Shown here: piece after piece, positions 19,215-25,215 of the stretch
How positions within the stretch are numbered: the stretch's first letter is position 1
Layout of the letters: each line of letters opens with the position of its first letter
Origin: Lentzea aerocolonigenes
GTDB lineage: Bacteria > Actinomycetota > Actinomycetes > Mycobacteriales > Pseudonocardiaceae
Assembly (NCBI RefSeq): GCF_000955955.1
Contig: NZ_JYJG01000136.1
Span: forward strand, 1-25,215
DNA length: 25,215 nucleotides
Direction of reading: 5' to 3'
Notes under the pieces: generated by a model
The model's input: only the letters and a program-made list of their open reading frames with translations
Told to the model about the DNA's origin: nothing
The model's database searches: none
Translations under genes and position numbers: made by a program

Positions 19215-20387
19215 ATGACAGATACCTACCGCTGGCGTTGGCCGGCGCTCGCCGCCTTGCTGCTCGCCGAGGCGATGAACCTGTTCGACAGCACCGTGAT
19301 GCCGATCGCCGCGCCCGCGGTCCGCGCCTCACTTCCGATGAGCGACACCGCGTTGCAGTGGCTCACCAACGGCTACACGCTGCCGTTCGGGCTGCTGCTG
19401 ATCGCCGGTGGCCGGCTCGGAGATGTGTTGGGGCGCCGCCGGGTGTTCGTGATCGGGATGCTCGTCTTCGTGCTGTGCTCGGTGTTGTGCGCGTGGGCGC
19501 CGCACGTTTCAGTGTTGCTCGCGGCGCGTGCGGTACAAGGTGCGTCGGCAGCGTTGATCATCCCGCAGACGTTCGGCCTGATCCGTGCGATGTTCGCCGG
19601 GAACGAGGTGGCCAAGGCGCTCGGCACGATCGGGCCGGTGATGGCGCTGTCCGCGTTGTGCGGGCCGATTCTGGGCGGGTTGCTGACCGAGGCGTTCGGC
19701 TGGCAGTCGGTGTTCCTGGTCAACGTGCCGCTCGGTCTGGCCGTGCTGGCGGCCGCTCCGTTGATCCTCGAAGACCGCGCCGCAGGCCGGCCTCAGCTCG
19801 GTGGACTGTTGCGTGGCCGGGTGTTTCCCGCGTCGCTGGCCGGGTCGCTGTTGTTCTTCGCGGTGATGAACGGGCTGGTGTTCGTGCTGGTGCTCTTCTT
19901 GCAGCTGCGGGAGGGCAGGACGCCGGCCGGCGCCGCGTTGACGCTGCTGCCGTGGTCTGTGGGACTCGCGATCGGGTCGTGGGTCACGGGGTCCGTGCTC
20001 GTGCCTCGGTTCGGACCGCGGGTGATGCGGGCCGGCCTGGTGCTCGTGCTGGTGGGACTGGCCGGCATCGCCTTGTCGTTCACCTCGGTGCCGTTGCTCG
20101 TGACCGGAATCGGTCTCGGGATGTTCACCGTGCCGTTCTTCGGCAACGCGTTGTCGGTGGCGGCGCCGGACGAGACCGGCTGGGCGTCCGGGCTGCTGAA
20201 CGCGGTGCAACAGCTCGGCGCGACCGTCGGTGTTGCCCTGCTGAGCGCGGTGTTCTTCCGGTTCGGCACGACTGCCGCCGTGGTCACGTCGATGGTGCTG
20301 ATCAGCGCGGTGCTGGCGTTGACCGTCGTGATGATCAGAGGGACTGCGGGAAGCGAAGGAGTCCGGCCGGGTGGTAGTGCCTCTTGA
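19215..20387 (+). CDS. MFS exporter, DHA2-like but short
   Basis: A 390-residue major facilitator. The frame is open further upstream, but the ATG at 19215 gives a normal N-terminus (MTDTYRWRWPALAALLLAEA) and fits the leaderless promoter. Family marks are D25 in TM1 (LFDSTVMPIAAP), motif A GGRLGDVLGRRR (65-76), antiporter motif C near GPILGGLL (150-157) and the DHA2 mark WQSVFLVNVPLG (163-174). DHA2 exporters such as EmrB/QacA usually have 14 helices and over 450 residues. Here the link after TM6 (EDRAAGRPQLGGLLRGRVFP) goes straight to the second half, so the central pair of helices seems to be missing, leaving about 12. It is a drug/metabolite-proton antiporter by family. The substrate is unknown. 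Its last 17 codons, a cytosolic tail, overlap the convergent oxidoreductase gene. Confidence 0.92.
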   Translation: MTDTYRWRWPALAALLLAEAMNLFDSTVMPIAAPAVRASLPMSDTALQWLTNGYTLPFGLLLIAGGRLGDVLGRRRVFVIGMLVFVLCSVLCAWAPHVSVLLAARAVQGASAALIIPQTFGLIRAMFAGNEVAKALGTIGPVMALSALCGPILGGLLTEAFGWQSVFLVNVPLGLAVLAAAPLILEDRAAGRPQLGGLLRGRVFPASLAGSLLFFAVMNGLVFVLVLFLQLREGRTPAGAALTLLPWSVGLAIGSWVTGSVLVPRFGPRVMRAGLVLVLVGLAGIALSFTSVPLLVTGIGLGMFTVPFFGNALSVAAPDETGWASGLLNAVQQLGATVGVALLSAVFFRFGTTAAVVTSMVLISAVLALTVVMIRGTAGSEGVRPGGSAS

Positions 20388-21489
20388 TCTCCCCGAGGCG
20401 CTGGAGGTTCTCACCGTGGTAGGCGGGGAGCGGGTCGTCCAGGAACGGGTCGGGGAAGTTCGGGTAGACGCGGCCGGACGAGTGCTCGTGGAGATCGGTC
20501 CACGTGCGGTGCACCCAGTCGGCATCGGTGCCGGCGTGCTCGACCAGGAACCGTTCAGCACGGTGGACGAATGCGGTCGCCGCCGGCGGTGTCCGGTTGT
20601 AGGCGCCGCCCATCGGCGTGAAGTTCAGCTCCTGGCCGGGGGCGTCGGGCAGGGCGGCGGCCGGGATCGGGCGGCGGAAGAAGTGGGACCTGCTGGTCAC
20701 TTCTCCTGCCAGGTCGCCGAGATCGTCGAAGGACTGCTTGAGCTCGACGTACGGCATCGTGCCGATGTCGGCGGTGGCGGGTGCGAGGTCGAGGAAGTCG
20801 CCGGGCGTGCCCGCTCCGAACAGCGTGACCTCGCGCGCGGAGATCTTGAGGTTCGCGCTGAGCTCGTCCGGGGCGTCGGGCGCGATCTCCTGCCATTTCC
20901 GGAGGATCTCCGCGGCCCGGCTGCGCGGCCAGGTGAGCAGGAACCTCGTCGTCGGCTCCGCCGGGACCGGCTCGAAAGTGAGCTTCGTGACGACACCGAA
21001 CTGGCCACCACCCGCGCCTCGCAACGCCCAGAACAGGTCGGGCTCCTGGTCGTCCGAGCAGTCGATCGTCCGGCCGTCGGGCAGCACGACCTGGGCCGCG
21101 CGCAGCCGGTCCGAGGTCAAGCCGTAGCGGCGGCCGAGCAGCCCGAGCCCGCCGCCGAGGGTGAGGCCTGCGATGCCGACAGTCGGGCCGCAACCGGCCG
21201 GGAGGGTCAACCCGTGCCGGTCGAGCCCGGCGTACACCTCGGCCAGCGTGGCACCGGCGCCGATGGTGGCGAGACCGTCGTGCACCGAGACGTCGTTCAC
21301 GGGGCTGAGGTCGAGGACGATCCCGGTGGTGGAGCTGCGTCCGGCGAAGCAGTGCCCGCCGCCGCGCGGGGTGATGTGAACGCCTGTCTCCCGCGCATGG
21401 GCGAGAGCGTTCGCGACGTCGTGCGGGGTGTGGCAGCGGACCACGGCGAGAGGACGGATGTGCTGGTATCTGGGCAAAACCGGTCTCAT
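20335..21489 (-). CDS. BBE-type FAD-linked oxidoreductase, probably bicovalent flavin
   Basis: A 384-residue enzyme of the berberine bridge enzyme / FAD_binding_4 group. The ATG at 21489 has GGAGG close upstream. The FAD-binding domain contains PRGGGHCFAG with H46, the usual 8-alpha-His flavin link, and PAGCGPTVGIAG with C100, at the place of the 6-S-Cys link. Both links are therefore expected, as in glucooligosaccharide oxidase and aclacinomycin oxidase. GGGLGLLGRRYGLTSDRL and FWALRGAGGGQFGVVT follow. The C-terminus has the BBE domain pattern (YPNFPDPFLDDPLPAYHGEN, then LQRLGEIKRHYHP) and ends FPQSL. The N-terminus is short: the early PGDxxY segment common in the family is absent. Such enzymes oxidise sugars, alkaloids or polyketide sugars with oxygen. 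The substrate is unknown. There is no signal peptide. It is convergent with the exporter gene. Confidence 0.92.
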   Translation of the reverse strand: MRPVLPRYQHIRPLAVVRCHTPHDVANALAHARETGVHITPRGGGHCFAGRSSTTGIVLDLSPVNDVSVHDGLATIGAGATLAEVYAGLDRHGLTLPAGCGPTVGIAGLTLGGGLGLLGRRYGLTSDRLRAAQVVLPDGRTIDCSDDQEPDLFWALRGAGGGQFGVVTKLTFEPVPAEPTTRFLLTWPRSRAAEILRKWQEIAPDAPDELSANLKISAREVTLFGAGTPGDFLDLAPATADIGTMPYVELKQSFDDLGDLAGEVTSRSHFFRRPIPAAALPDAPGQELNFTPMGGAYNRTPPAATAFVHRAERFLVEHAGTDADWVHRTWTDLHEHSSGRVYPNFPDPFLDDPLPAYHGENLQRLGEIKRHYHPAGLLRFPQSL

Positions 21490-21507
21490 CTCGCCTCCAG
21501 ATGCGAA

Positions 21508-21537
21508 ACGGCCCCAGCGCGGGCGCGCTGGGGCCGT
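21508..21537 (-). terminator. Terminator of the D,D-carboxypeptidase gene
   Basis: ACGGCCCCAGCGC (21508-21520) and GCGCTGGGGCCGT (21525-21537) form a perfect 13-bp stem with a 4-nt loop. Read leftward it is followed by TTTCGC. It lies 13 bp after the carboxypeptidase stop and only 18 bp before the oxidoreductase start, so the next gene should have its own promoter or depend on read-through. Confidence 0.8.
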
Positions 21538-21550
21538 CGTCGTCGAGCTC

Positions 21551-22816
21551 TCAGATGCCCTGTGCCGCCTGCGCGGCCTGGCGGCGTGCCCTGGCCGCCT
21601 TGGCCCGCTTGTTGCGGATGTAGAGGAAGATCGCGGCCAGCAGGCCGATGCCCGCGATGGCCGTGATCGGCAGGCCGACGGTGCCGAACGCGGTGGGCGT
21701 CGGGCGGCCCGTGTCGCCGGGGTCGGCAGCCGCGTCCGAGCTGGTGTCGTTGCTCTGGGTGGAGACGACGTTCGGCTTGGGCTGCGGGGCGCCGTCGACG
21801 AGCTTGCCGACGCCGCCGGGGCCCATCGCGAAGCCGTAGTCGAGGAGCTTGGCCGCCTGGTTCGTGATGTGCGTGGGCGTTTGCTGGCCGCGCAGCAGCA
21901 CGACGACGAGGCGGCGGCCGTTGCGTTCGGCGGCGCCCACGTAGGTGTGCTGTGCGTCGTCGGTGAAGCCCGTCTTGCCGCCGAGCGCACCGTCGTAGTT
22001 CGCCAGCAGGCGGTTGTCGTTCGTCAGCATGATCGTGCCGCCGTTGCGGCCCGGGAACTGCGCCTGCGGGAGCTTGACGGCCTGGGCGAACTCGTCGTAC
22101 TTCATGGCGCCGCGGAAGATCAGGGCCACGTCGTAGGCCGACGTGCTGGTGCCGGGCGCGTCGAGGCCGGACGGGGTCTGGGCGCGGGTGTCGAGGGCGC
22201 CGAGCTCCTTCGCCATGGCGTTCATCTTGCGCAGCGCGTTCGGGACGCCGCCGAGCTGGCGGGCCAGCGTGTGCGCCACGTCGTTGCCCGACGTCAGCAG
22301 CAGACCCTGCAGCAGCTGGCGGACCGTGTACTGGCCGCCGTCCTTGAGGCCGACGCAGGTGCACTCCTGCTGCGTGTCCTCGGCGGAGGCGGTGACGACG
22401 GTGTCGCCGCGCAGCTCCTTGGCGACGACCATCGCCAGCAGCACCTTGATGACGCTCGCGGGGCGCTGACGGCCGTGCGGGTCGTACGCGGCGATGACAG
22501 CGCCGCTGTCCATGTCCGCGAGCAGCCACGACGCGGCCGTGATGCCGCTCGGGGGCTGCGCCTGGTTCGGCGGCAGGATCAGGCCGCACTCACCCAGCCG
22601 ATCGCCACCGATCGGCTTCTCCGGCACCTCGAGCGCGGGCGGGGCCTTCACGCCGGGCGCCGGCTGCTCGGACGTGTCCACCGGGGGCGGCGGGGTCTCG
22701 CGGTTCGCGCACTGAGCCGATCCGGCGGCCTGCTGTGCGGTGCCGGTCGGTGCGGCGAACGCGGCTGTGGCCGTTGCTAGGACCAGGGCGACGATGAGCC
22801 GTTTGGTGAAGGGCAC
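21551..22816 (-). CDS. D-alanyl-D-alanine carboxypeptidase, membrane-anchored
   Basis: Predicted as 421 residues from the GTG at 22816, which follows a TAGCCT -10 box at a leaderless distance. A GTG at 22834 would add six residues. A signal peptide (FTKRLIVALVLATATAAFAA) leads into a Pro-rich linker, then a penicillin-binding S11 peptidase domain. S121 and K124 form the SxxK motif (PASVIK), SGN is at 176-178, and KTG at 281-283 (GGKTGF). The domain ends in KLVDGAPQPKP, followed by a Ser/Asp/Pro linker, one C-terminal transmembrane helix (about 380-400) and a basic cytoplasmic tail (RNKRAKAARARRQ). It trims the terminal D-Ala of peptidoglycan stem peptides outside the cell. It is divergent from the SCO4848-like gene with a 62-bp promoter region. 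Confidence 0.94.
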   Translation of the reverse strand: MPFTKRLIVALVLATATAAFAAPTGTAQQAAGSAQCANRETPPPPVDTSEQPAPGVKAPPALEVPEKPIGGDRLGECGLILPPNQAQPPSGITAASWLLADMDSGAVIAAYDPHGRQRPASVIKVLLAMVVAKELRGDTVVTASAEDTQQECTCVGLKDGGQYTVRQLLQGLLLTSGNDVAHTLARQLGGVPNALRKMNAMAKELGALDTRAQTPSGLDAPGTSTSAYDVALIFRGAMKYDEFAQAVKLPQAQFPGRNGGTIMLTNDNRLLANYDGALGGKTGFTDDAQHTYVGAAERNGRRLVVVLLRGQQTPTHITNQAAKLLDYGFAMGPGGVGKLVDGAPQPKPNVVSTQSNDTSSDAAADPGDTGRPTPTAFGTVGLPITAIAGIGLLAAIFLYIRNKRAKAARARRQAAQAAQGI

Positions 22817-22823
22817 GCCCCCC

Positions 22824-22829
22824 AGGCTA
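22824..22829 (-). promoter_or_regulatory. -10 box of the D,D-carboxypeptidase gene
   Basis: TAGCCT on the minus strand lies 7 bp before the GTG at 22816, supporting a leaderless transcript and that start. No clear -35 box is seen. Confidence 0.4.
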
Positions 22830-22865
22830 TCCACCCCCGTTTAGCGGCTTGCACGCACCACGTCC

Positions 22866-22871
22866 GATACT
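22866..22871 (+). promoter_or_regulatory. Possible -10 box of the SCO4848-like gene
   Basis: GATACT ends 7 bp before the GTG at 22879, where no ribosome site is present. The spacing suits a leaderless start. The match to consensus is moderate. Confidence 0.3.
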
Positions 22872-22878
22872 GGTGAAC

Positions 22879-23106
22879 GTGAAGCTCTCGCGCCCGATGT
22901 CACTCTTCCTGGTGGCTTTCGGGGTCTGGTCGTGGGTGATCTGGCCCACGTTCCTGAAGAACATCTGGAGCGACCCGCGTTCGTTCAGCGACGGACCTAC
23001 CGCTTTCTTCACGGTGCACCTGGTGCTCGTGATCGCCTCGCTCGTGTTCGGCACCGTCATCGGAGTGCTGGGCGTGCGCGGCTTCCTGGCCACTCGACGT
23101 CGATAG
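22879..23106 (+). CDS. SCO4848-like small membrane protein
   Basis: Predicted as 75 residues from the GTG at 22879. A GTG at 22873 would add two residues. The sequence KLSRPMSLFLVAFGVWSWVI, then WPTFLKNIW and DGPTAFFTVH, closely recalls the SCO4848 family of Streptomyces and relatives: two transmembrane helices (about 8-28 and 42-66) joined by a short charged loop, with a basic C-terminal ATRRR. Function is unknown. From memory, the Streptomyces homologue also lies beside a D,D-carboxypeptidase gene, as here, which hints at a shared envelope role. The next gene begins 8 bp downstream, so the two are co-transcribed. Confidence 0.85.
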   Translation: MKLSRPMSLFLVAFGVWSWVIWPTFLKNIWSDPRSFSDGPTAFFTVHLVLVIASLVFGTVIGVLGVRGFLATRRR

Positions 23107-23114
23107 GAAACGCT

Positions 23115-23465
23115 GTGGAGTTCGTACGGCTGCTGCTGGTGTTCCTGCACCTGCTGGGCATGGGCATGCTCGTCGCGATGATCATGTTGCAGGCCAGGGC
23201 GGGCAAGGACGCGCCGGTCAACAAGGGCTGGCTGCACGGCGCTGCTCTGCAGTTGCTGACGGGTGTCGCGCTGGTCGGCATCGACCCGCTGGTCGACTCG
23301 GTGAAGTACGACCACATCAAGATCGGCGTCAAGCTGCTGGTCGTCGTGGCCATCGCCGCCGTCGTGGCGATCAACGTCAACAAGCCCAAGGCCCCGTCCT
23401 GGCTCCTGCCGACCGCCGCGTCTCTCGTGGTGCTCAACGTGGGCATCGCGGTCTTCTGGACCTGA
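23115..23465 (+). CDS. Small integral membrane protein, four helices
   Basis: A 116-residue protein from the GTG at 23115. AGGAAA overlapping the upstream gene's stop codon serves as ribosome site, and the open frame upstream of it overlaps the SCO4848-like gene and is not used. Four hydrophobic segments are visible: VRLLLVFLHLLGMGMLVAMI (4-25), GAALQLLTGVALVGI (about 41-57), IGVKLLVVVAIAAVVAINV (68-88) and SWLLPTAASLVVLNVGIAVF (94-114). The first helix has a His (FLHLLGM), and a conserved-looking KYDHIKIGVKL follows the second, an arrangement seen in small DUF-type membrane proteins. I do not recognise a named family. It probably works with the preceding SCO4848-like protein in the envelope. 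Confidence 0.85.
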   Translation: MEFVRLLLVFLHLLGMGMLVAMIMLQARAGKDAPVNKGWLHGAALQLLTGVALVGIDPLVDSVKYDHIKIGVKLLVVVAIAAVVAINVNKPKAPSWLLPTAASLVVLNVGIAVFWT

Positions 23466-23481
23466 TCGAGGGATATCGGGT

Positions 23482-23515
23482 GCACGCGTGGGTGACGTCT
23501 ACCCACTGCGCGTGC
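23482..23515 (+). terminator. Hairpin after the membrane protein pair
   Basis: GCACGCG (23482-23488) pairs with CGCGTGC (23509-23515), and TGGGT (23489-23493) with ACCCA (23501-23505). This gives a 12-bp stem with a 3-nt bulge and a 7-nt loop, 17 bp beyond the stop codon. No T-run follows. The inner GTGGGT/ACCCAC dyad could alternatively be a regulator site for the next gene. Confidence 0.5.
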
Positions 23516-23546
23516 GGTGCTCCATTTGTGGGCGAACCATCGGTGC

Positions 23547-24089
23547 ATGTCCCGTATCGCCTACATCGGTGTGCTCGTAGCGGCTGCAGCGCTGACCGTC
23601 GTCGCTCTGCAAGGTGCGGGTCCGGAGGCCTCGGCCTCCGGCGACCACCGCGTGTGCGTCAAGGCGTGGTGCCCGAAAGAGCGTCCAGGACGCGAGGCTC
23701 CTGTTCCCAGAGGTGACGACACCTCGACGACCACGAGCACGTCCACCACCACGACGACTCCGTGCACCACGACCAGCACCACCACGAGCACGACCACTTC
23801 CACGACGTCCTACACAACGTCCTCGACGACGTCTTCGTCCACGACGACGACGACGACCACGCCGCCGACCTCGACGTCCTCGACCACTACCACCCCACCG
23901 GTCACGACGACCACTCATCCGGTCACCACGACCAAGCCACCGGTCACGACGCCTCCGCGCCACGAGGACAACCGCCTCGCGAACACGGGCTCCAGCATCG
24001 GCTGGCTGCTGCTCATGGGCGTACTGCTCGGCATCGCGGGCGTGCTCCTGCTGCTGCTCGACCGGACCAGGCACGCCGCCCGCCGCTGA
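23547..24089 (+). CDS. Thr-rich wall-anchored protein with LANTG sortase motif
   Basis: A 180-residue exported protein. The ATG at 23547 begins a signal peptide (MSRIAYIGVLVAAAALTVVA, cleavage near residue 30). A short mature head has two close cysteines (VCVKAWC). Then follows a stalk of about 75 residues, almost wholly Thr/Ser with Pro and a single Cys, likely O-glycosylated (inference). The C-terminus is a sorting signal: LANTG at 144-148, a hydrophobic helix (WLLLMGVLLGIAGVLLLLL) and a basic tail (DRTRHAARR). LAxTG is the pattern recognised by class E sortases in high-GC actinobacteria, so covalent anchoring to peptidoglycan is expected. The head is too small for a known enzyme domain. 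No sortase gene is visible in the window. Confidence 0.88.
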   Translation: MSRIAYIGVLVAAAALTVVALQGAGPEASASGDHRVCVKAWCPKERPGREAPVPRGDDTSTTTSTSTTTTTPCTTTSTTTSTTTSTTSYTTSSTTSSSTTTTTTTPPTSTSSTTTTPPVTTTTHPVTTTKPPVTTPPRHEDNRLANTGSSIGWLLLMGVLLGIAGVLLLLLDRTRHAARR

Positions 24090-24119
24090 TTGTCGGTGGT
24101 GTTCGTCACACTGGGCTTC

Positions 24120-25034
24120 ATGCTCATCGAACACCTGCGCGAACGCAGCGACCTGGGCGTCATCACCGCGTCCACCTTGAAATCGCTGGGGGTCGCGAAC
24201 CCCTGGCGCCGTTGCGAGCCCGGCGGGCCGTGGCAGCGCATGCACCCGGGCGTGGTGCTGCTGCACAACGGCCCGCCGACGCGCGACCAACAGGTCGCCG
24301 CCGCCTTGCTGCGCGCAGGCCCAGGCGCCGTCCTGACCGGCGCCGAAGCCTGCCGCAGGCACGGCCTGCCCGCTTCTGGCACCGAGATCCACGTCCTGGT
24401 GCCAGGCCGCGCCGTCGGCTCCGGTGCCCTGATCACCGAACGTGCCTCGCCGATGCCTCCTTTTGCTGACGTGGACGGCTTCCCGGCGGTGTCCGCGTCC
24501 CGAGCCGTGGTCGACGCGTGCCGCCAACTCCGCTCCGCGGATGCCGCGACGGCTCTGGTGGCCGCGGCGATCCAACGAGGCCGCTGCACGCCTGAGAGCC
24601 TCGCTGCGGAGGCCCGCACCAACCGCTACGGCACGAAGCTCGTTCGCACGGTCCTGAAGGAACTGGGCCGGGCGGAATCGGTGGCCGAGCGGGATGCCCG
24701 TCGTCTCTCCCGGCGGATCCGGCTGACCACGCCGCACTGGAACGTGACGATCGCGGACTCCGACGGACTGATCATCGCCAGGCCGGACGCGTGGTTCGAC
24801 GACGTGGGCCTCGCGTGGGAGATCGACTCGAAGGCGTTCCACTACGGGGTGCGCGACTACGAAAGAACCCTCGCGCGGAACAGCCGGTACGCCGCAGCGG
24901 GAATCCTCGTCGTGCAGACGCTGCCGGCTCGGTTGCGGGACAAGCCGGAGGCGGTGGCGCGGGAGCTCAGGAAAGCGCACGCGGCGGCCGCTGCCAGGCC
25001 GAGACCACTAGTGCGAATCGTGGAACCGACCTAA
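24120..25034 (+). CDS. AbiEi/Vsr-like protein (DUF559-type nuclease fold)
   Basis: Predicted as 304 residues from the ATG at 24120. In-frame TTG and GTG codons from 24090 give a longer frame without a ribosome site. The N-terminal half (1-140) resembles the winged-helix and linker of AbiEi-type antitoxins common in actinobacteria: WRRCEPGGPWQRMHPGVVLL, TREQQ-like TRDQQVAAALLRAGPGA, LTGAEACRRHGL, then the SASRAVVDACR core. The C-terminal half has a Vsr/DUF559-like restriction-endonuclease-like fold: ES-AE (187-190), RPDAWFDDVGLAWEIDSKAFH with D223, E234 and D236, and an RNSRYAAAGILVVQ helix-strand. The last catalytic position reads Asp, not Lys, as in Vsr-like EVD forms. Such proteins occur as many paralogues per genome, and their role is unclear. 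No partner toxin gene is adjacent in the window. Confidence 0.8.
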   Translation: MLIEHLRERSDLGVITASTLKSLGVANPWRRCEPGGPWQRMHPGVVLLHNGPPTRDQQVAAALLRAGPGAVLTGAEACRRHGLPASGTEIHVLVPGRAVGSGALITERASPMPPFADVDGFPAVSASRAVVDACRQLRSADAATALVAAAIQRGRCTPESLAAEARTNRYGTKLVRTVLKELGRAESVAERDARRLSRRIRLTTPHWNVTIADSDGLIIARPDAWFDDVGLAWEIDSKAFHYGVRDYERTLARNSRYAAAGILVVQTLPARLRDKPEAVARELRKAHAAAAARPRPLVRIVEPT

Positions 25035-25051
25035 CGCCCATCATGGGCGTT
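25033..25051 (+). terminator. Hairpin at the stop codon of the AbiEi/Vsr-like gene
   Basis: AACGCCCA (25033-25040) and TGGGCGTT (25044-25051) form an 8-bp stem with a 3-nt loop, starting within the TAA stop. No T-run follows. Confidence 0.5.
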
Positions 25052-25109
25052 GCGCAGCGGGCCGTCCGAGCTCAAGCCCAGGAGCTGCGGTGATGACGTG
25101 CCCAGCTCG

Positions 25110-25207
25110 GCGATTGGGGCTTGAAGGGATCGGACGGGCTCCTTGTGCCCGGCCTTTCAAGGCCGATGAAGCATCTCGCCAGAGGCTCGAAGTCAAGCCC
25201 CAATCGC
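25110..25207. repeat. 98-bp foldback element with 15-bp terminal inverted repeats
   Basis: GCGATTGGGGCTTGA (25110-25124) and TCAAGCCCCAATCGC (25193-25207) are perfect complements around a 68-nt interior. The interior has its own hairpins: GGCCTT/AAGGCC (25151-25164) and CGGGC/GCCCG (25135-25151, mutually exclusive with the first by one base). A partial copy of the arm, TCAAGCCCA, also occurs at 25072-25080. No coding capacity and no target duplication are visible. It may be a MITE/REP-like intergenic repeat or a structured RNA. The window ends 8 nt later. Confidence 0.6.
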
Positions 25208-25215
25208 AATCGTCG

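Noticed and set aside
23720..23960. Short ACC/ACG/TCG repeats resembling a microsatellite or CRISPR-like array
   Set aside because: There is no regular repeat-spacer pattern. The repetition is explained by the Thr/Ser stalk of the LANTG protein.

Overview
The window is high-GC, densely coded DNA with many GTG starts, short 1-8 nt gene overlaps and several genes that look leaderless. Gene content (BMP-type nucleoside ABC importer with cdd and deoA, sdhCDAB, an SCO4848-like membrane protein, a LAxTG sortase substrate, a PASTA-less Ser/Thr kinase) points to a filamentous actinobacterium, most likely of the Pseudonocardiales (Lentzea/Saccharothrix/Amycolatopsis type). The genus is inference. Much of it looks like chromosomal core: from memory, Streptomyces carries D,D-carboxypeptidase, SCO4848, sdh, the BMP importer, cdd, deoA and add in the same broad neighbourhood. 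I see no tRNA, rRNA, CRISPR array, transposase or phage gene.

Layout. 1-3.6 kb: a small secreted protein (-), a GntR/UTRA regulator with an operator over its promoter, a coupled RmlB-like nucleotide-sugar dehydratase whose catalytic Thr-Asp-Glu triad reads Thr-Cys-Glu, and adenosine deaminase (-). 3.6-7.1 kb: a long coiled-coil protein with 11-residue repeats closed by a strong terminator, a DUF2716-like protein, and a membrane Ser/Thr kinase with a four-cysteine extracytoplasmic domain. 7.1-13.9 kb (-): a six-gene nucleoside uptake and salvage operon: lipoprotein, double-ATPase, two permeases, cytidine deaminase, thymidine phosphorylase. A 12-bp hairpin separates the lipoprotein gene from the rest. 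13.9-14.6 kb: an intergenic gap with an orphan rho-independent terminator and one weak small-ORF candidate. 14.6-18.0 kb: the sdhCDAB operon for succinate dehydrogenase.

18.2-21.5 kb: a double-length Lrp/AsnC regulator divergent from a short DHA2-type exporter, with an inverted repeat between them, and a BBE-type flavin oxidoreductase whose 3' end overlaps the exporter gene by 53 bp. 21.5-25.2 kb: an exported D,D-carboxypeptidase (-), two small membrane proteins, a Thr-rich wall-anchored stalk protein ending in LANTG, an AbiEi/Vsr-like protein, and at the right edge a 98-bp foldback element with perfect 15-bp terminal inverted repeats.

How the genes work together. Nucleosides bound by the lipoprotein enter through the ABC importer. 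Cytidine is deaminated by Cdd, and DeoA releases the base from thymidine or deoxyuridine. Add handles adenosine but is transcribed separately. SdhCDAB links the citric acid cycle to the menaquinone pool. The Lrp/exporter/oxidoreductase block may be a small regulated detoxification or tailoring unit. I found no unmistakable new multi-gene system. The best leads are the Cys-variant dehydratase with its dedicated regulator, the orphan terminator upstream of sdhC, the Lrp operator between two leaderless promoters, and the terminal foldback element.
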